Shown here: one piece after another, positions 1-8,718 of the stretch
Position numbering within the stretch: the first letter of the stretch is position 1
Layout of the letters: every line of letters starts with the position of its first letter
Assembly (NCBI RefSeq): GCF_012932495.1
Contig: NZ_JABCNG010000001.1
Coordinates: 434,001-498,000, forward strand
DNA from: Novosphingobium sp. SG919
GTDB taxonomy: Bacteria; Pseudomonadota; Alphaproteobacteria; Sphingomonadales; Sphingomonadaceae
DNA: 64,000 nt
Reading direction: 5' to 3'
Translations under genes and position numbers: made by a program
The notes under the pieces: model-generated
What the model was told of the DNA's origin: nothing
The model's input: only the letters and a program-made list of their open reading frames with translations
The model's database searches: none

Positions 1-395
1 GTGGCGTGGATGGTCCGCACCGGCAAGCCGGTGGTGGTCAGTTGCTCGGCCAGGGTGGGGGCGGGACGTGCTTCTTCGGCAGGGCCGGCGGGGCGAGCCA
101 TGGGCAGCTTGGTGCGGCCTTTTTCGGCAATGGCGGCGCGCGTCACGCGGAACAGGCCGGATGCGCCTTCGGGCAGGGCCGGCGTCAGGCCATCGACCAG
201 GGCGATAGCGCCATCGGCAAACTGCACCGTGCCGCGCCGGGTGCCGGCAAGGCGGCTGGCCACGCGCGCCGTGGCGATCAGGCCGGGGGCCAAACCACCA
301 GACCATTCCACCCGCGCGGCCAGGATCGTGCCGCCATCGACCAGCGCGGCGCGGGTTTCACCGATGCCTTGCTCCACCAGCCAGGTGGCAGTCAT
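1..395 (-). CDS. Ribonuclease E/G family protein, N-terminal part (cut by window edge)
   Basis: The reverse strand reads from an ATG at 395 to the left edge without a stop, giving about 131 residues. It begins MTATWLVEQGIGETRAALVD, the opening beta strands typical of alphaproteobacterial RNase E/G, an endoribonuclease for rRNA maturation and mRNA decay. The catalytic acidic residues lie beyond the edge and cannot be checked. It starts 7 bases after the maf stop codon, and infA lies ahead of maf, giving infA-maf-RNase E/G, a common alphaproteobacterial order and probably one operon. I cannot tell RNase E from RNase G with only this part; the short run before the first strand fits the G-like proteins of this order. 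Confidence 0.8.
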   Translation of the reverse strand, partial: MTATWLVEQGIGETRAALVDGGTILAARVEWSGGLAPGLIATARVASRLAGTRRGTVQFADGAIALVDGLTPALPEGASGLFRVTRAAIAEKGRTKLPMARPAGPAEEARPAPTLAEQLTTTGLPVRTIHA

Positions 396-402
396 GGCCG
401 CT

Positions 403-1026
403 TCAGGCCAGCAGGCCGGCGGCCACCAGCAGCCGGCGGGTTTCGTACAGCGGCAGGCCGATCACGCCCGAATGGCTGCCGGCCAGCCAGGCGCAGAACC
501 CTTCGGCGCTGCCCTGGATGGCATAGCCGCCGGCCTTGCCGTGCCATTCGCCCCCGGCGATATAGGTATCGATCTCGGCCGGGCTCAGCCGCTTGAACCG
601 CACGATGGTCTCGCTCAAGGCTTCGCGCAGGGTGCCATCGGGCATCAACAGGGCCACGGCGGAGAACACGCGGTGGCGCCGGCCCGACAGCAGCGCCAGG
701 CAATCCCGCGCGGTCGCCTCGTCTTCGGCCTTGGGCAGGATGCGGCGCCCGGCACCGACCACCGTATCCCCAGAAAGGATCGCGGCGTCGGGCGCAAGCC
801 GGGCTGCGGCACGCGCCTTTTCGGCGGCCAGGCGCACGGCATGGGCGCGCGGCGTTTCGGCCGGCAGCGGGCTTTCATCGATGTCGGTGGCGAGGATGCG
901 ATCGGGCACCAAGCCCAGCCGTGCGATCAGGTCGCGCCGACGCGGGCTGGCCGATGCCAGCACCAGCGGCGGAAGCGGCACGCGCGATGTGGGCTGTGGG
1001 GCGGCGCCCACGGGTGCGTTCATCAA
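403..1026 (-). CDS. maf: Maf family nucleoside triphosphate pyrophosphatase
   Basis: A 207-residue protein of normal Maf length. Residues 23-30 are LASASPRR, the family signature that binds the nucleotide phosphates, and SGDTVV at 85-90 carries the conserved acidic residue; KAGGYAIQG follows in the C-terminal half. Maf proteins hydrolyse non-canonical or modified nucleoside triphosphates to monophosphates (house-cleaning) and were first described as septum-formation inhibitors. The substrate (dTTP/UTP versus m7GTP subtype) cannot be fixed by eye. The start codon overlaps the infA stop by 4 bases (ATGA), which implies translational coupling, and the RNase E/G gene follows directly. Confidence 0.93.
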   Translation of the reverse strand: MMNAPVGAAPQPTSRVPLPPLVLASASPRRRDLIARLGLVPDRILATDIDESPLPAETPRAHAVRLAAEKARAAARLAPDAAILSGDTVVGAGRRILPKAEDEATARDCLALLSGRRHRVFSAVALLMPDGTLREALSETIVRFKRLSPAEIDTYIAGGEWHGKAGGYAIQGSAEGFCAWLAGSHSGVIGLPLYETRRLLVAAGLLA

Positions 1027-1268
1027 TAAGGGCCGGGGCCGCCTCGGCCGGGCATGAAGCGATAGGTGATGCGCCCCTTGGTCAGGTCATAGGGCGTCAG
1101 TTCCACCAGCACTTCATCGCCCACCAGCACGCGAATGCGGTTCTTGCGCATCTTGCCGGCGGTGTGGCCCAGGATCTCGTGATCGTTTTCCAGGCGCACG
1201 CGGAACATGGCATTGGGCAGCAGTTCCACCACCGTGCCGCGCATCTCGAGGAGTTCTTCTTTCGCCAT
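1023..1268 (-). CDS. infA: Translation initiation factor IF-1
   Basis: An 81-residue S1/OB-fold protein starting [19 protein letters not shown]. The core motifs [16 protein letters not shown] and [16 protein letters not shown] are nearly invariant in IF-1, which binds the 30S A site during initiation. The open frame runs upstream to 1541 but the extra residues are unrelated to the family, so I chose the ATG at 1268. About nine extra residues (PGRGGPGPY) extend past the usual end at the RITYRFM segment, which is common in this bacterial group. It is the first gene of the infA-maf-RNase E/G unit; its promoter must lie in the 1269-1675 region shared with the divergent receptor gene. Confidence 0.95.
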   Translation of the reverse strand: MAKEELLEMRGTVVELLPNAMFRVRLENDHEILGHTAGKMRKNRIRVLVGDEVLVELTPYDLTKGRITYRFMPGRGGPGPY

Positions 1269-1675
1269 CGGCGGGTTCAGTAGCCTTTTGTCTCGGATGG
1301 CCGGAACGTCAACCGGCACCGGCAAGGCACGAGTTGCACAGCCATGGGATGGGAGGTCGCTAAAACGACGCGCGTGGCGCCCATAGCGTTCCGGCTGCAA
1401 AAAGAAAAGCCCTGCAATCGCGCCCTTGTTTTCGCCGCGGCGACGGGCATTTTCGCACGTGCGAGCGCGGCACACGCAGCGGCAGATTGCCCGGTGGCGT
1501 GGCAGAGACGACAAATTGATACGATTTGCGAGTTGTTTCAACCCATGGCACAGGCCAGCTAGGCCTTGTCAGACCTTGGGTCTGGTCTTGGCTGGTCGCA
1601 TGCTGCGCCACGGCAAGGTCGGTCCCTGCACGTCCATTTTCCGGCCGATCGTTCCGGCCGCAACCATCGGGATTA
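1269..1675. other. Divergent intergenic region between infA and the receptor gene
   Basis: About 400 bases separate divergent infA and the TonB-dependent receptor, so promoters for both should be here, although I cannot place them securely. At 1570-1584 a perfect 6-bp inverted repeat, CAGACC-TTG-GGTCTG, is flanked by CCAGC/GCTGG (about 1556 and 1600), so the leader of the plus-strand transcript could fold into a long interrupted hairpin. It has no T-run and is not an obvious terminator. An open frame crosses this region in front of the receptor, but its composition is not signal-peptide-like and I do not count it as coding. Confidence 0.4.
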
Positions 1676-4333
1676 TTGCGCGTGTCTTCTCGTTTTGCCT
1701 TGCTGTCTGCCGTTTCCGTGGTTGCCGTGATCGGGGGGGCGAGCGCCCATGCCGCCGTCACGCCGGCCGGCGCAGACGTGGCGAGCGACCAGGCGGCCAC
1801 GGCCCCTGCGCCGGCGCAGGACGCGACCGTTGCAGGCGGTGGTACGCAGATGGTCACCAGCGAGGGCCAGCCCGGCGTGGATGCCAATGGCGATGGTATC
1901 GACGATGTGACGGGGGAAATCCTGGTCATCGCCACGCCGCTCAAAGGTGTGGTCAAGGCCGATCAACCGCCGATCGTGACTCTGGATGAAGAGGCGATCG
2001 CATCCTACGGCGTCAGTTCGATCCAGGAACTGCTTGCCGTGCTGGCACCGCAGACCGATTCCGGGCGTGGCCGCAGCAGCGACGGACCGGTGATCCTGCT
2101 CAACGGCCTGCGCATTTCCAGCTTCCGCGAAATGCGCGGGCTTCCGCCCGAGGCGATCCGCCGGGTGGAAGTGCTGCCCGAGGAAGTGGCGCTGAAATAC
2201 GGCTATCGCCCCGACCAGCGCGTGGTGAACTTCATCCTCAAGGATCACTACAAGAGCCTGAGCACCGAGACCGAAGTCGATCTGCCCGGCAACGGCAGCT
2301 ATGCCGCGCTGAGCGAGGAAGCCACGCTGGCCAAGATCGCCAACAAGGCGCGCATCAACGTGACCGGCACGGTTTCCACGCAGAGCGCCATTACCGAGGC
2401 CGAGCGCGGGATCAGCCAGCAGAGCACGACCAGCGGCAGCACCGTCGCGGGCGATCCCGCCCAGGCCGATTACCGCACGCTGCAAGCCAAGGCCGACAGC
2501 GCCGCGCTCAACGCCACTTGGTCCAAGCCCATCGGCCTGGGCACGGGCCTGACGCTCAATGTCTTGGCCCAGCGCGATTACAGCCGCAGCTGGAACGGCC
2601 TCAACACCGTGACACTCACCGACAACGGCACCGATGTGACGCGCACCACCACCGCGCCCGAGCCGCTGACCACGCGCACTTATACCACCACGCTTTCGGC
2701 CGGGGCGGGGCTCAACGCTGGGCTGGGGGCCTGGCAGCTTTCGGTTACGGCCGATGGCAGCCATGTGGAAACCGACACCCGGATCGACCGGTCGGCCGAT
2801 CTGTCCGGCCTGCAATCGCTGGTCGATGATGGCAGCCTGAGCGCGACCGGCGCGCTTCCGGCCAGCGCCATCGTGGCCGGCGGGATCGACCGCGCGCTCA
2901 GCCGCACCAACACGCTGACCTCGCTGGCCACGCTCAACGGCCAGCCGTTCCGCTTGCCGGGCGGCGCTGCCTCGCTCACGGTCAAGACCGGCTTTGCCTA
3001 TTCCGGCATCCACAGCACCGACACGCGCACCACGACCGGGGCGATCGACCTCAACCGGGGCGACGCGCAAGTGGGCTTCAGCCTGGATCTGCCGATCACC
3101 AGCAAGCGCGAGAATTTCGGCGGGTTCCTGGGCAACCTGTCGCTCAACCTCAATGCCGAGGCGCATCGCCTGTCCGATTTTGGCGGGCTCTATGATTTCG
3201 GTGGCGGGCTGACCTGGCGCCCGACCAACAAGCTGAGCTTCACCGCCACGTTCATCGGCGCGGAAACCGCACCCACGCTCTCGCAACTGGGCGCACCCAC
3301 CACCACCACGCAGAACGTGGCAATCTATGATTTCATCAAGGGCGCCACGGTGCTGGCCACGGTCACCAGCGGCGGCAATCCCGACTTGCTCAAGGAACGC
3401 CAGCGCGACGTGAAGCTGGCGGGCAACTGGACGCTGCCGTTCCTGACCAATTCCACGTTCATCGTCGAATACTTCCGCAACCGCAGCTTCAACACCAGCA
3501 ACAGCTTCCCGCTGCTGACCGCCGAAGTGGAAGCGGCCTATCCGGGGCGGGTCGTGCGCAATGCCGCCGGCGATATCGTCTCGGTGGACGAAAGCCCGGT
3601 GACTTTCGCGCGCGAGGAAAGCAACAGCCTGCGCTATGGCATCAACCTGTCGGGCAGCTTTGGCACGCCAGATCCCAACATGCGGCGTTCTGGCGGCATG
3701 CGCGGCATGGTGCCGGGGGGCTTTGGCCCCGGTGGGCCAGGTGGCCCAGGGGGCGGGCCGCGCATGGGCGGCGGCATGGGCGCGGCCGGCGGCGGTGGGC
3801 CGGGTGGTGGCCCGGGCGGACCGCCGCCTGGTGGTCCCGGCGGGCCCGGCGGGTTCGACGGGCGCGGGCGCTGGAACCTGTCGCTCACGCATACGATCAT
3901 GCTGATGGACCGGGTGCAACTGACGCCGGGCGGCACCGTCTACAACCTGCTCGGCGGCGATGCGCTGTCGAGCACGGGCGTGGCGCGGCACAGCATCGAG
4001 CTGGAAGGCGGCGGTTTCTATCGCAGCTTCGGCGTGCGCTTTACCGGCACTTATACCGGGGCGGCCCATGCCGATTCGGGCACCACCAGCCTTGATTTCC
4101 ACCCCATCGCCAAGTTCAATCTGCGCCTGTTCGCCGATCTCGGCCGCCGGCCGGGCGTGGTCAAGGCCGTGCCGTTCCTCAAGAACGCGCGCGTTTCGCT
4201 GGCGGTGAACAACCTGTTCGATGCGCAGCAAAAGGTGACCGACCAGAACGGCGATATCCCGCTGCGCTATCAGGCCGGCTATCTCGATCCCACGGGCCGC
4301 GTGTTCAAGATCGAGTTCCGCAAGCAGTTCTGA
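1676..4333 (+). CDS. TonB-dependent receptor with glycine/proline-rich insert
   Basis: Outer-membrane receptor of about 885 residues, long for the family but within range. A basic start and hydrophobic run ending SAHA form a signal peptide; I take the TTG at 1676 (or GTG at 1682) because the longer frame from 1526 puts unrelated residues before the signal. GEILVIATPLKG at about residue 75 resembles a TonB box, followed by a plug domain (ILLNGLRISSFREMRGLPPE; EVLPEEVALKYGYRPDQRVV) and a beta-barrel ending in phenylalanine (FKIEFRKQF). Two oddities: a calcium-loop-like DANGDGIDD (1880-1906) just before the TonB box, and a roughly 60-residue Gly/Pro/Met-rich stretch (3680-3868) inside the barrel. 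The substrate is unknown. It converges on the PilZ gene with only 6 bases between stop codons. Confidence 0.85.
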   Translation: MRVSSRFALLSAVSVVAVIGGASAHAAVTPAGADVASDQAATAPAPAQDATVAGGGTQMVTSEGQPGVDANGDGIDDVTGEILVIATPLKGVVKADQPPIVTLDEEAIASYGVSSIQELLAVLAPQTDSGRGRSSDGPVILLNGLRISSFREMRGLPPEAIRRVEVLPEEVALKYGYRPDQRVVNFILKDHYKSLSTETEVDLPGNGSYAALSEEATLAKIANKARINVTGTVSTQSAITEAERGISQQSTTSGSTVAGDPAQADYRTLQAKADSAALNATWSKPIGLGTGLTLNVLAQRDYSRSWNGLNTVTLTDNGTDVTRTTTAPEPLTTRTYTTTLSAGAGLNAGLGAWQLSVTADGSHVETDTRIDRSADLSGLQSLVDDGSLSATGALPASAIVAGGIDRALSRTNTLTSLATLNGQPFRLPGGAASLTVKTGFAYSGIHSTDTRTTTGAIDLNRGDAQVGFSLDLPITSKRENFGGFLGNLSLNLNAEAHRLSDFGGLYDFGGGLTWRPTNKLSFTATFIGAETAPTLSQLGAPTTTTQNVAIYDFIKGATVLATVTSGGNPDLLKERQRDVKLAGNWTLPFLTNSTFIVEYFRNRSFNTSNSFPLLTAEVEAAYPGRVVRNAAGDIVSVDESPVTFAREESNSLRYGINLSGSFGTPDPNMRRSGGMRGMVPGGFGPGGPGGPGGGPRMGGGMGAAGGGGPGGGPGGPPPGGPGGPGGFDGRGRWNLSLTHTIMLMDRVQLTPGGTVYNLLGGDALSSTGVARHSIELEGGGFYRSFGVRFTGTYTGAAHADSGTTSLDFHPIAKFNLRLFADLGRRPGVVKAVPFLKNARVSLAVNNLFDAQQKVTDQNGDIPLRYQAGYLDPTGRVFKIEFRKQF

Positions 4334-4339
4334 CGCCGT

Positions 4340-4747
4340 CTATACGAACCGCCGCCCCTGCACGAATTCGCGGGCGGCGGTGCGTTCCTGTTCGCGGCGA
4401 TGCTCGGTGAAATGGTCGGCAAACTGGCGCAGGTCTACCACCTGTTGCAGGGCCAGCGGCTCGTCGAAGTGAAAGCCGCAGCGCGCACCCTTGATCCACA
4501 CCGCCGCGCCAAAGCCCTCGATGCGGTTGATTTCGAGGATGCCGGTTTCACCCAGCGCGGGCATATCGCGCAGCATCAACCGGGCGCCGGTGCGCGAAAG
4601 GTCCTCCACCAGGCACTCGACCACGCCGCGACGCAGGATGATCCTGCCCGGAATGTTGAGCCGCGCGCGCGGGGCGGTGCGGCGCCCATGCGTGCCGATC
4701 GCGCGGGAATCGCCGAAGACGGGGCCATGGAACATGGCTCGCAGCAT
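4340..4747 (-). CDS. PilZ domain protein
   Basis: A small soluble protein of about 135 residues with one PilZ-like domain. RRTAPRARLNIPGRIILRR matches the R-x-x-x-R entry of PilZ domains, and VEDLSRTGARLML matches the second (D/N)-x-S-x-x-G motif. PilZ domains bind cyclic di-GMP and relay it to motility, pili or exopolysaccharide machinery. The frame is open to 4852, but starting at 4747 (or 4735) leaves room for a promoter facing divergent uvrC, so the exact start is uncertain. A GGDEF-EAL protein at the far end of the window could be part of the same signalling network, but no direct link is visible. Confidence 0.75.
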   Translation of the reverse strand: MLRAMFHGPVFGDSRAIGTHGRRTAPRARLNIPGRIILRRGVVECLVEDLSRTGARLMLRDMPALGETGILEINRIEGFGAAVWIKGARCGFHFDEPLALQQVVDLRQFADHFTEHRREQERTAAREFVQGRRFV

Positions 4748-4868
4748 CGGCGCGGCGCGGTAAAAGCGGGTTTGGCAGCGCGATAGGGACAATTGCGCAG
4801 CAGTTTGTCCACCGTCGGCGATCTTTCGGGCTCTCCCCAAACCGCGCCGCAACCCCTATCTGGCAGAC

Positions 4869-6812
4869 ATGGCCCGCAAGAGCGCATCCCCACCACCCGA
4901 TCGCGATACCGAGCGCTTCCACGAAGATGCCGCCATTTCCACGATGCGCGGCAGCGACCAGCCCGATCTGGAACGCGGGGTGGAGACGATCCGCGACGTG
5001 GTCCGCACGCTCAAGCCCAAGCCGGGCGTCTATCGCATGCTCGATACGCGTGGCGACGTGCTCTATGTGGGCAAGGCACGCGCGCTGAAAAACCGCGTGG
5101 CGAATTACACCCAGGTCGATCGCCTGCCCAATCGTCTGCGCCGCATGGTCAGCCAGACGCGGTCGATGACGATCGTGACCACCAATTCCGAGGCCGAGGC
5201 GCTGCTGCTCGAAGCGCAGCTGATCAAGCGCTACCGCCCGCCCTACAACGTCCTGCTGCGCGACGACAAATCGTTCCCCTTCATCCTGTTGCGGGCCGAT
5301 CATGCATTTCCCCGCATCATGAAGCATCGCGGCGCGCGCAAGGCCAAGGGCAACTATTATGGTCCCTTTGCCAGCGCAGGATCGGTCAACACCACGATCA
5401 ACGCGCTGCAAAAGCTGTTCCTGCTGCGCAGCTGCAACGATGGCTTCATGGCCCGGCGCGACCGGCCCTGCCTGCTCTACCAGATCAAGCGCTGCTCGGC
5501 CCCTTGCGTCGATCGCATCAGCGAGGGCGACTATGCCGAGCTGGTGCGCCAGGCCAAGGATTTCCTCGGCGGCAAATCCGGCGCGGTGCAGCGCGAAATC
5601 GAAGTGCAGATGAGCGAGGCGGCCGAAAACCTCGATTTCGAGCGCGCGGCCATGCTGCGCGACCGGCTGCGCGCGGCCACGTTCATCCAGGGCAGCCAGG
5701 CGATCAACGCCGAAGGCGTGGGCAATGGCGATGTCTTTGCCATGGGATCGAAAGGCGGCCAGATCGCGATCCAGGCCTTCTTCATTCGCGGCGGCCAGAA
5801 CTGGGGCCACCGCGCGTTCTTCCCCACCCACACCGAAGGGCTGGAAGAAGCCGAAGTGATGACCGCGTTCCTCGCGCAGTTCTATGAAGAAGTGCCGCCA
5901 CCGCGCCTGATCATGGTGGACCGCGCGCTGCCCGAGGCCGAGCTGCTGGCCGAGGCGCTGCAAGGCGCGGCCGGGGGCAAGGTGGAGATCAGCGTGCCGC
6001 AGCGTGGCGATCGGCGCCGCCTGATGGAACAGGCGCAGCGCAACGCGACAGAAGCGCTGGACCGCCGCCTGGCCGAAACCGGCACCAAGGCCAAGATTCT
6101 GCGCGAGCTGGCCGAATTCCTCGAACTGCCCGACGTGCCGCAGCGGATCGAGGTTTACGACAACAGCCATATCCAGGGCACCAACGCCCTGGGCGGCATG
6201 GTCGTGGCCGGGCCGGAAGGGTTCCAGAAGGGGCAGTATCGCAAGTTCAACATCAAGCGCGCCGAAACCCGCCCCGGCGACGACTTTGCCATGATGCGCG
6301 AAGTGATGGCCCGCCGTTTCGGCCGCGTGCAGGAAGAAGACCCCGACCGGCAGGGCGGGACCTGGCCCGACCTGGTGCTGATCGACGGTGGCAAGGGGCA
6401 GATGACCGCCGTGCGCGAAACGCTGGAGGAACTCGGGATCGAGGACGTGCCGCTGATCGCGGTATCCAAGGGCCCCGATCGCAACGCCGGGCGCGAGCAT
6501 TTCCACTTCCCCGATGGAAGGGAAAAGCTGCTGCCGCTCAACTCGCCGGTACTGTTCTATCTACAGCAATTGCGCGACGAGGCGCACCGATTCGCTATCG
6601 GCGCGCACCGTGCCAAGCGCAGCCGGGCGATCACGGCGAGCCCGCTGGACGAGATTCCCGGGATCGGACCATCGCGAAAACGTGCGCTGCTGTTGCATTT
6701 CGGCACCGCCGGCAAAGTACGCGCCGCCTCGCTGGAAGACCTCATGCGCGCGCCGGGCGTCAGCGCGGCCGTGGCGCAGACCATTTACGATTTCTATCAC
6801 CCCGGCGGATAA
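4869..6812 (+). CDS. uvrC: Excinuclease ABC subunit C
   Basis: A 647-residue UvrC, slightly longer than the E. coli protein because of an N-terminal extension of about 40 residues. The N-terminal GIY-YIG nuclease is seen as GVYRMLD (53-59) and VLYVGKARALKNRV (64-77), which makes the 3-prime incision. Four cysteines at about 189, 201, 209 and 213 (RSC, RPC, KRC, APC) match the cluster known to bind iron-sulfur in UvrC. A UVR motif (ENLDFERAAMLRDRL) for UvrB binding follows, then the RNase H-like domain (EVYDNSHIQGTNALGGMVV; LVLIDGGKGQ) for the 5-prime incision, and helix-hairpin-helix motifs at the end (IPGIGPSRKRALLLHFG). It acts in nucleotide excision repair. Monocistronic by appearance. Confidence 0.97.
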   Translation: MARKSASPPPDRDTERFHEDAAISTMRGSDQPDLERGVETIRDVVRTLKPKPGVYRMLDTRGDVLYVGKARALKNRVANYTQVDRLPNRLRRMVSQTRSMTIVTTNSEAEALLLEAQLIKRYRPPYNVLLRDDKSFPFILLRADHAFPRIMKHRGARKAKGNYYGPFASAGSVNTTINALQKLFLLRSCNDGFMARRDRPCLLYQIKRCSAPCVDRISEGDYAELVRQAKDFLGGKSGAVQREIEVQMSEAAENLDFERAAMLRDRLRAATFIQGSQAINAEGVGNGDVFAMGSKGGQIAIQAFFIRGGQNWGHRAFFPTHTEGLEEAEVMTAFLAQFYEEVPPPRLIMVDRALPEAELLAEALQGAAGGKVEISVPQRGDRRRLMEQAQRNATEALDRRLAETGTKAKILRELAEFLELPDVPQRIEVYDNSHIQGTNALGGMVVAGPEGFQKGQYRKFNIKRAETRPGDDFAMMREVMARRFGRVQEEDPDRQGGTWPDLVLIDGGKGQMTAVRETLEELGIEDVPLIAVSKGPDRNAGREHFHFPDGREKLLPLNSPVLFYLQQLRDEAHRFAIGAHRAKRSRAITASPLDEIPGIGPSRKRALLLHFGTAGKVRAASLEDLMRAPGVSAAVAQTIYDFYHPGG

Positions 6813-7060
6813 ATCCCTGTCTGCACTGCTAAAAGCGGTGCGCCATGGCCAGCCGGCGCGTCGCTGCCGCGCGCGCCGTGCTTTGTAAAAGGTTGCCGCG
6901 CGGTGCAAAGACCTTAAGCGACGCCCGTAATCCTTCCCTTTCGATAACCTTGCTTGCCAACGACTTTGCACAATACTGGATGCGATAGTGGTGGCATCGC
7001 GTTTGGCTTGCGGGCAACTGTAGTTTGCCTAGGCGTGGGCAACCGCGCTGGCAGAGTCGC

Positions 7061-8122
7061 ATGGGGAAACGGTGGATCGCCGCCGGGGGTGTGATGAGGC
7101 ATTGGAATTGGGGGGCGTGGGGGCAATCCCTGCGCGGGGTTGAAACGGGCAAAGCGCTGCGTGCAAACGCGCGGCAACGCGGGGCCGCGCTGTGGGCGCT
7201 GGCCGGCCTTGTGCTGGCCGCGGCGGGCATGGTGCCGCCATCGGCCCAGGCACAGGCCGCGCCAGGACCCGATGCCACCGACAAGACGATGGAGCTTGAG
7301 TTCTGGCGGGGCGTGGCGGGCAGCAGCGATCCGGCGCTGTACGAGGCCTATCTCCAACAGTTTCCCAACGGCACTTTTGCGCCGCTGGCGCGGGTCAAGC
7401 TGATGGCGCTGCATCGCGTGGCCACGCCGGGGCAGGCGCCTGCCCAGGGGGCCCCGGCTCCCGTTCCTACCCCGGCTCCGGCCCCAGCGCTGCCCGCCGC
7501 AGCGGCCGTGCCGCTTCCGGTGCCAGTGCCCGCGCCAGTTCCGGTGGCAGCAGCGGCGCCGCCGGTTGTTGCCTTGCCTGCCCCGCCCGTTGCTGCCGCG
7601 CCTGTCGCTGTTTCCGCGCCCGTTCCGGCTGGTGGTGCGGCAAGCGGGGATAGCGCCGATGCCAAAGTGCTGGCCATGCTTGCAGCGATGCAGGAAACGC
7701 CCGCCGTCGCTGCATCACAGCCTGCGCCGCCACCGCCCCCGCCGCCACCGATCGAACTGCCGCTTACCGCCGCGCATGATTTTACCGCGGATCGGCCGCA
7801 GCTTGCGGCAGTGCCGGCGGTGGTCTTGCCGGCGCGCTTTTGCAGTGCAGAAGAGCGCAACGCCTTCCACGCGCAGGTCTATTCCCCGGCCAACGACGTG
7901 GCCCAGGCCAACCTGCAAAAGGCCAACGCCTATCTCCAGGCGATCCAGTCCCGTTACGATGCCATGGCGATGGGCGATGCCGACACGCGCAACGCGCTGT
8001 CGAAGGAAGGCACCGAGTACAAGCGGCTGGCCGATGCCGCCTTTGCCCAGCAGCAGGCCCTGGTGCGCCAGTTCAGCGCCATCATGGCCGTTCCGATCAC
8101 GCCTTGTGGAGACGCGAAATGA
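7061..8122 (+). CDS. Secreted Ala/Pro-rich protein, function unknown
   Basis: About 353 residues. After a basic leader a hydrophobic stretch ends PPSAQAQA, consistent with Sec export. Next comes LEFWRGVAGSSDPALYEAYLQQFPNG..FAPLARVKL, a roughly 40-residue motif often seen in alphaproteobacterial exported and caspase-like proteins. A long Ala/Pro/Val low-complexity linker (about 7430-7770), including a run of nine prolines, leads to a helical C-terminal domain with two cysteines (RFCSAEERNAFHAQVYSP; MAVPITPCGD). No catalytic motif is recognisable. Starts at 7025, 7061 or 7094 are all possible; 7061 has a GCAGAG sequence upstream. Its stop overlaps the start of the next gene (ATGA), so the two are probably made together. 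Confidence 0.6.
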   Translation: MGKRWIAAGGVMRHWNWGAWGQSLRGVETGKALRANARQRGAALWALAGLVLAAAGMVPPSAQAQAAPGPDATDKTMELEFWRGVAGSSDPALYEAYLQQFPNGTFAPLARVKLMALHRVATPGQAPAQGAPAPVPTPAPAPALPAAAAVPLPVPVPAPVPVAAAAPPVVALPAPPVAAAPVAVSAPVPAGGAASGDSADAKVLAMLAAMQETPAVAASQPAPPPPPPPPIELPLTAAHDFTADRPQLAAVPAVVLPARFCSAEERNAFHAQVYSPANDVAQANLQKANAYLQAIQSRYDAMAMGDADTRNALSKEGTEYKRLADAAFAQQQALVRQFSAIMAVPITPCGDAK

Positions 8123-8703
8123 CCAGGCGCCTTCTATCGACCCTGGCCGCGCTGGCCGCCGTGACGGCAGCGCCCCTGGCCCATGCCGCGCAGACCAGTG
8201 CAGAATGCCTGGATCGCCTCACCATGGAAGCCGCGCGGATCCACCAGTTCCAGACCATGATGATGACCGTGTCGTTGCGCTGCAAGGCCCATGGCGTGGA
8301 CGTGGAGGGCAGTTTCGCGCGGATGCTTGATGTGCACCGCGCCGCGTTCGGCGCGGCCGACCGCGTGATGCACGCCTTCGTCAGCCCGGCCCATGGCTTT
8401 GTCGATCGGCGCGCGTTCGACACCTATCTGACGCAAGTGGCCAATCGCTATGGCGGCGGGGCAAGCAATCCCACCGCCTGCACCGCGATCGATCGCACGC
8501 TCCAGACCGTGATTGCCGATGCCAGCGGCCGCCGCCTGCATTTTGCCGCCACGGCGATGATCGCGCACCCGGAAATGGAGCGCCTGGCCTGTTCGGTGCC
8601 CGCGCAGAAGCCCGCGCCTTCCGCTGGCGTTGGTGCCCCCGCACGGGCAGCGTCGCCCGCCACGGTCGCATTGGCCGCCCCGCCGGCCCGGCCGCAGAAA
8701 TAG
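8119..8703 (+). CDS. Secreted protein, function unknown
   Basis: A 194-residue protein with a clean signal peptide (MTRRLLSTLAALAAVTAAPLAHA). The mature part is helical with four cysteines in two spaced pairs (AECLDRL, SLRCKAHG, PTACTAID, RLACSVPA), which suggests disulfides in the periplasm. It ends in an Ala/Pro-rich tail. It starts inside the stop codon of the preceding secreted protein (4-base ATGA overlap), so it is translationally coupled, and the two probably act together. I do not recognise a family. The convergent thioesterase gene ends 15 bases downstream. Confidence 0.6.
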   Translation: MTRRLLSTLAALAAVTAAPLAHAAQTSAECLDRLTMEAARIHQFQTMMMTVSLRCKAHGVDVEGSFARMLDVHRAAFGAADRVMHAFVSPAHGFVDRRAFDTYLTQVANRYGGGASNPTACTAIDRTLQTVIADASGRRLHFAATAMIAHPEMERLACSVPAQKPAPSAGVGAPARAASPATVALAAPPARPQK

Positions 8704-8718
8704 CGCGGGCCGATCGGA

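Noticed and set aside
1673..4231. 852-codon open frame antisense to the TonB-dependent receptor
   Set aside because: Composition and position are those of a shadow of the receptor; no domain or signal is visible.
4548..6506. 652-codon open frame antisense to uvrC
   Set aside because: Shadow of uvrC with atypical composition.
6824..6842. Terminator candidate after uvrC
   Set aside because: GCACTGC-TAAAA-GCGGTGC pairs with a G-T wobble but there is no T-tract.
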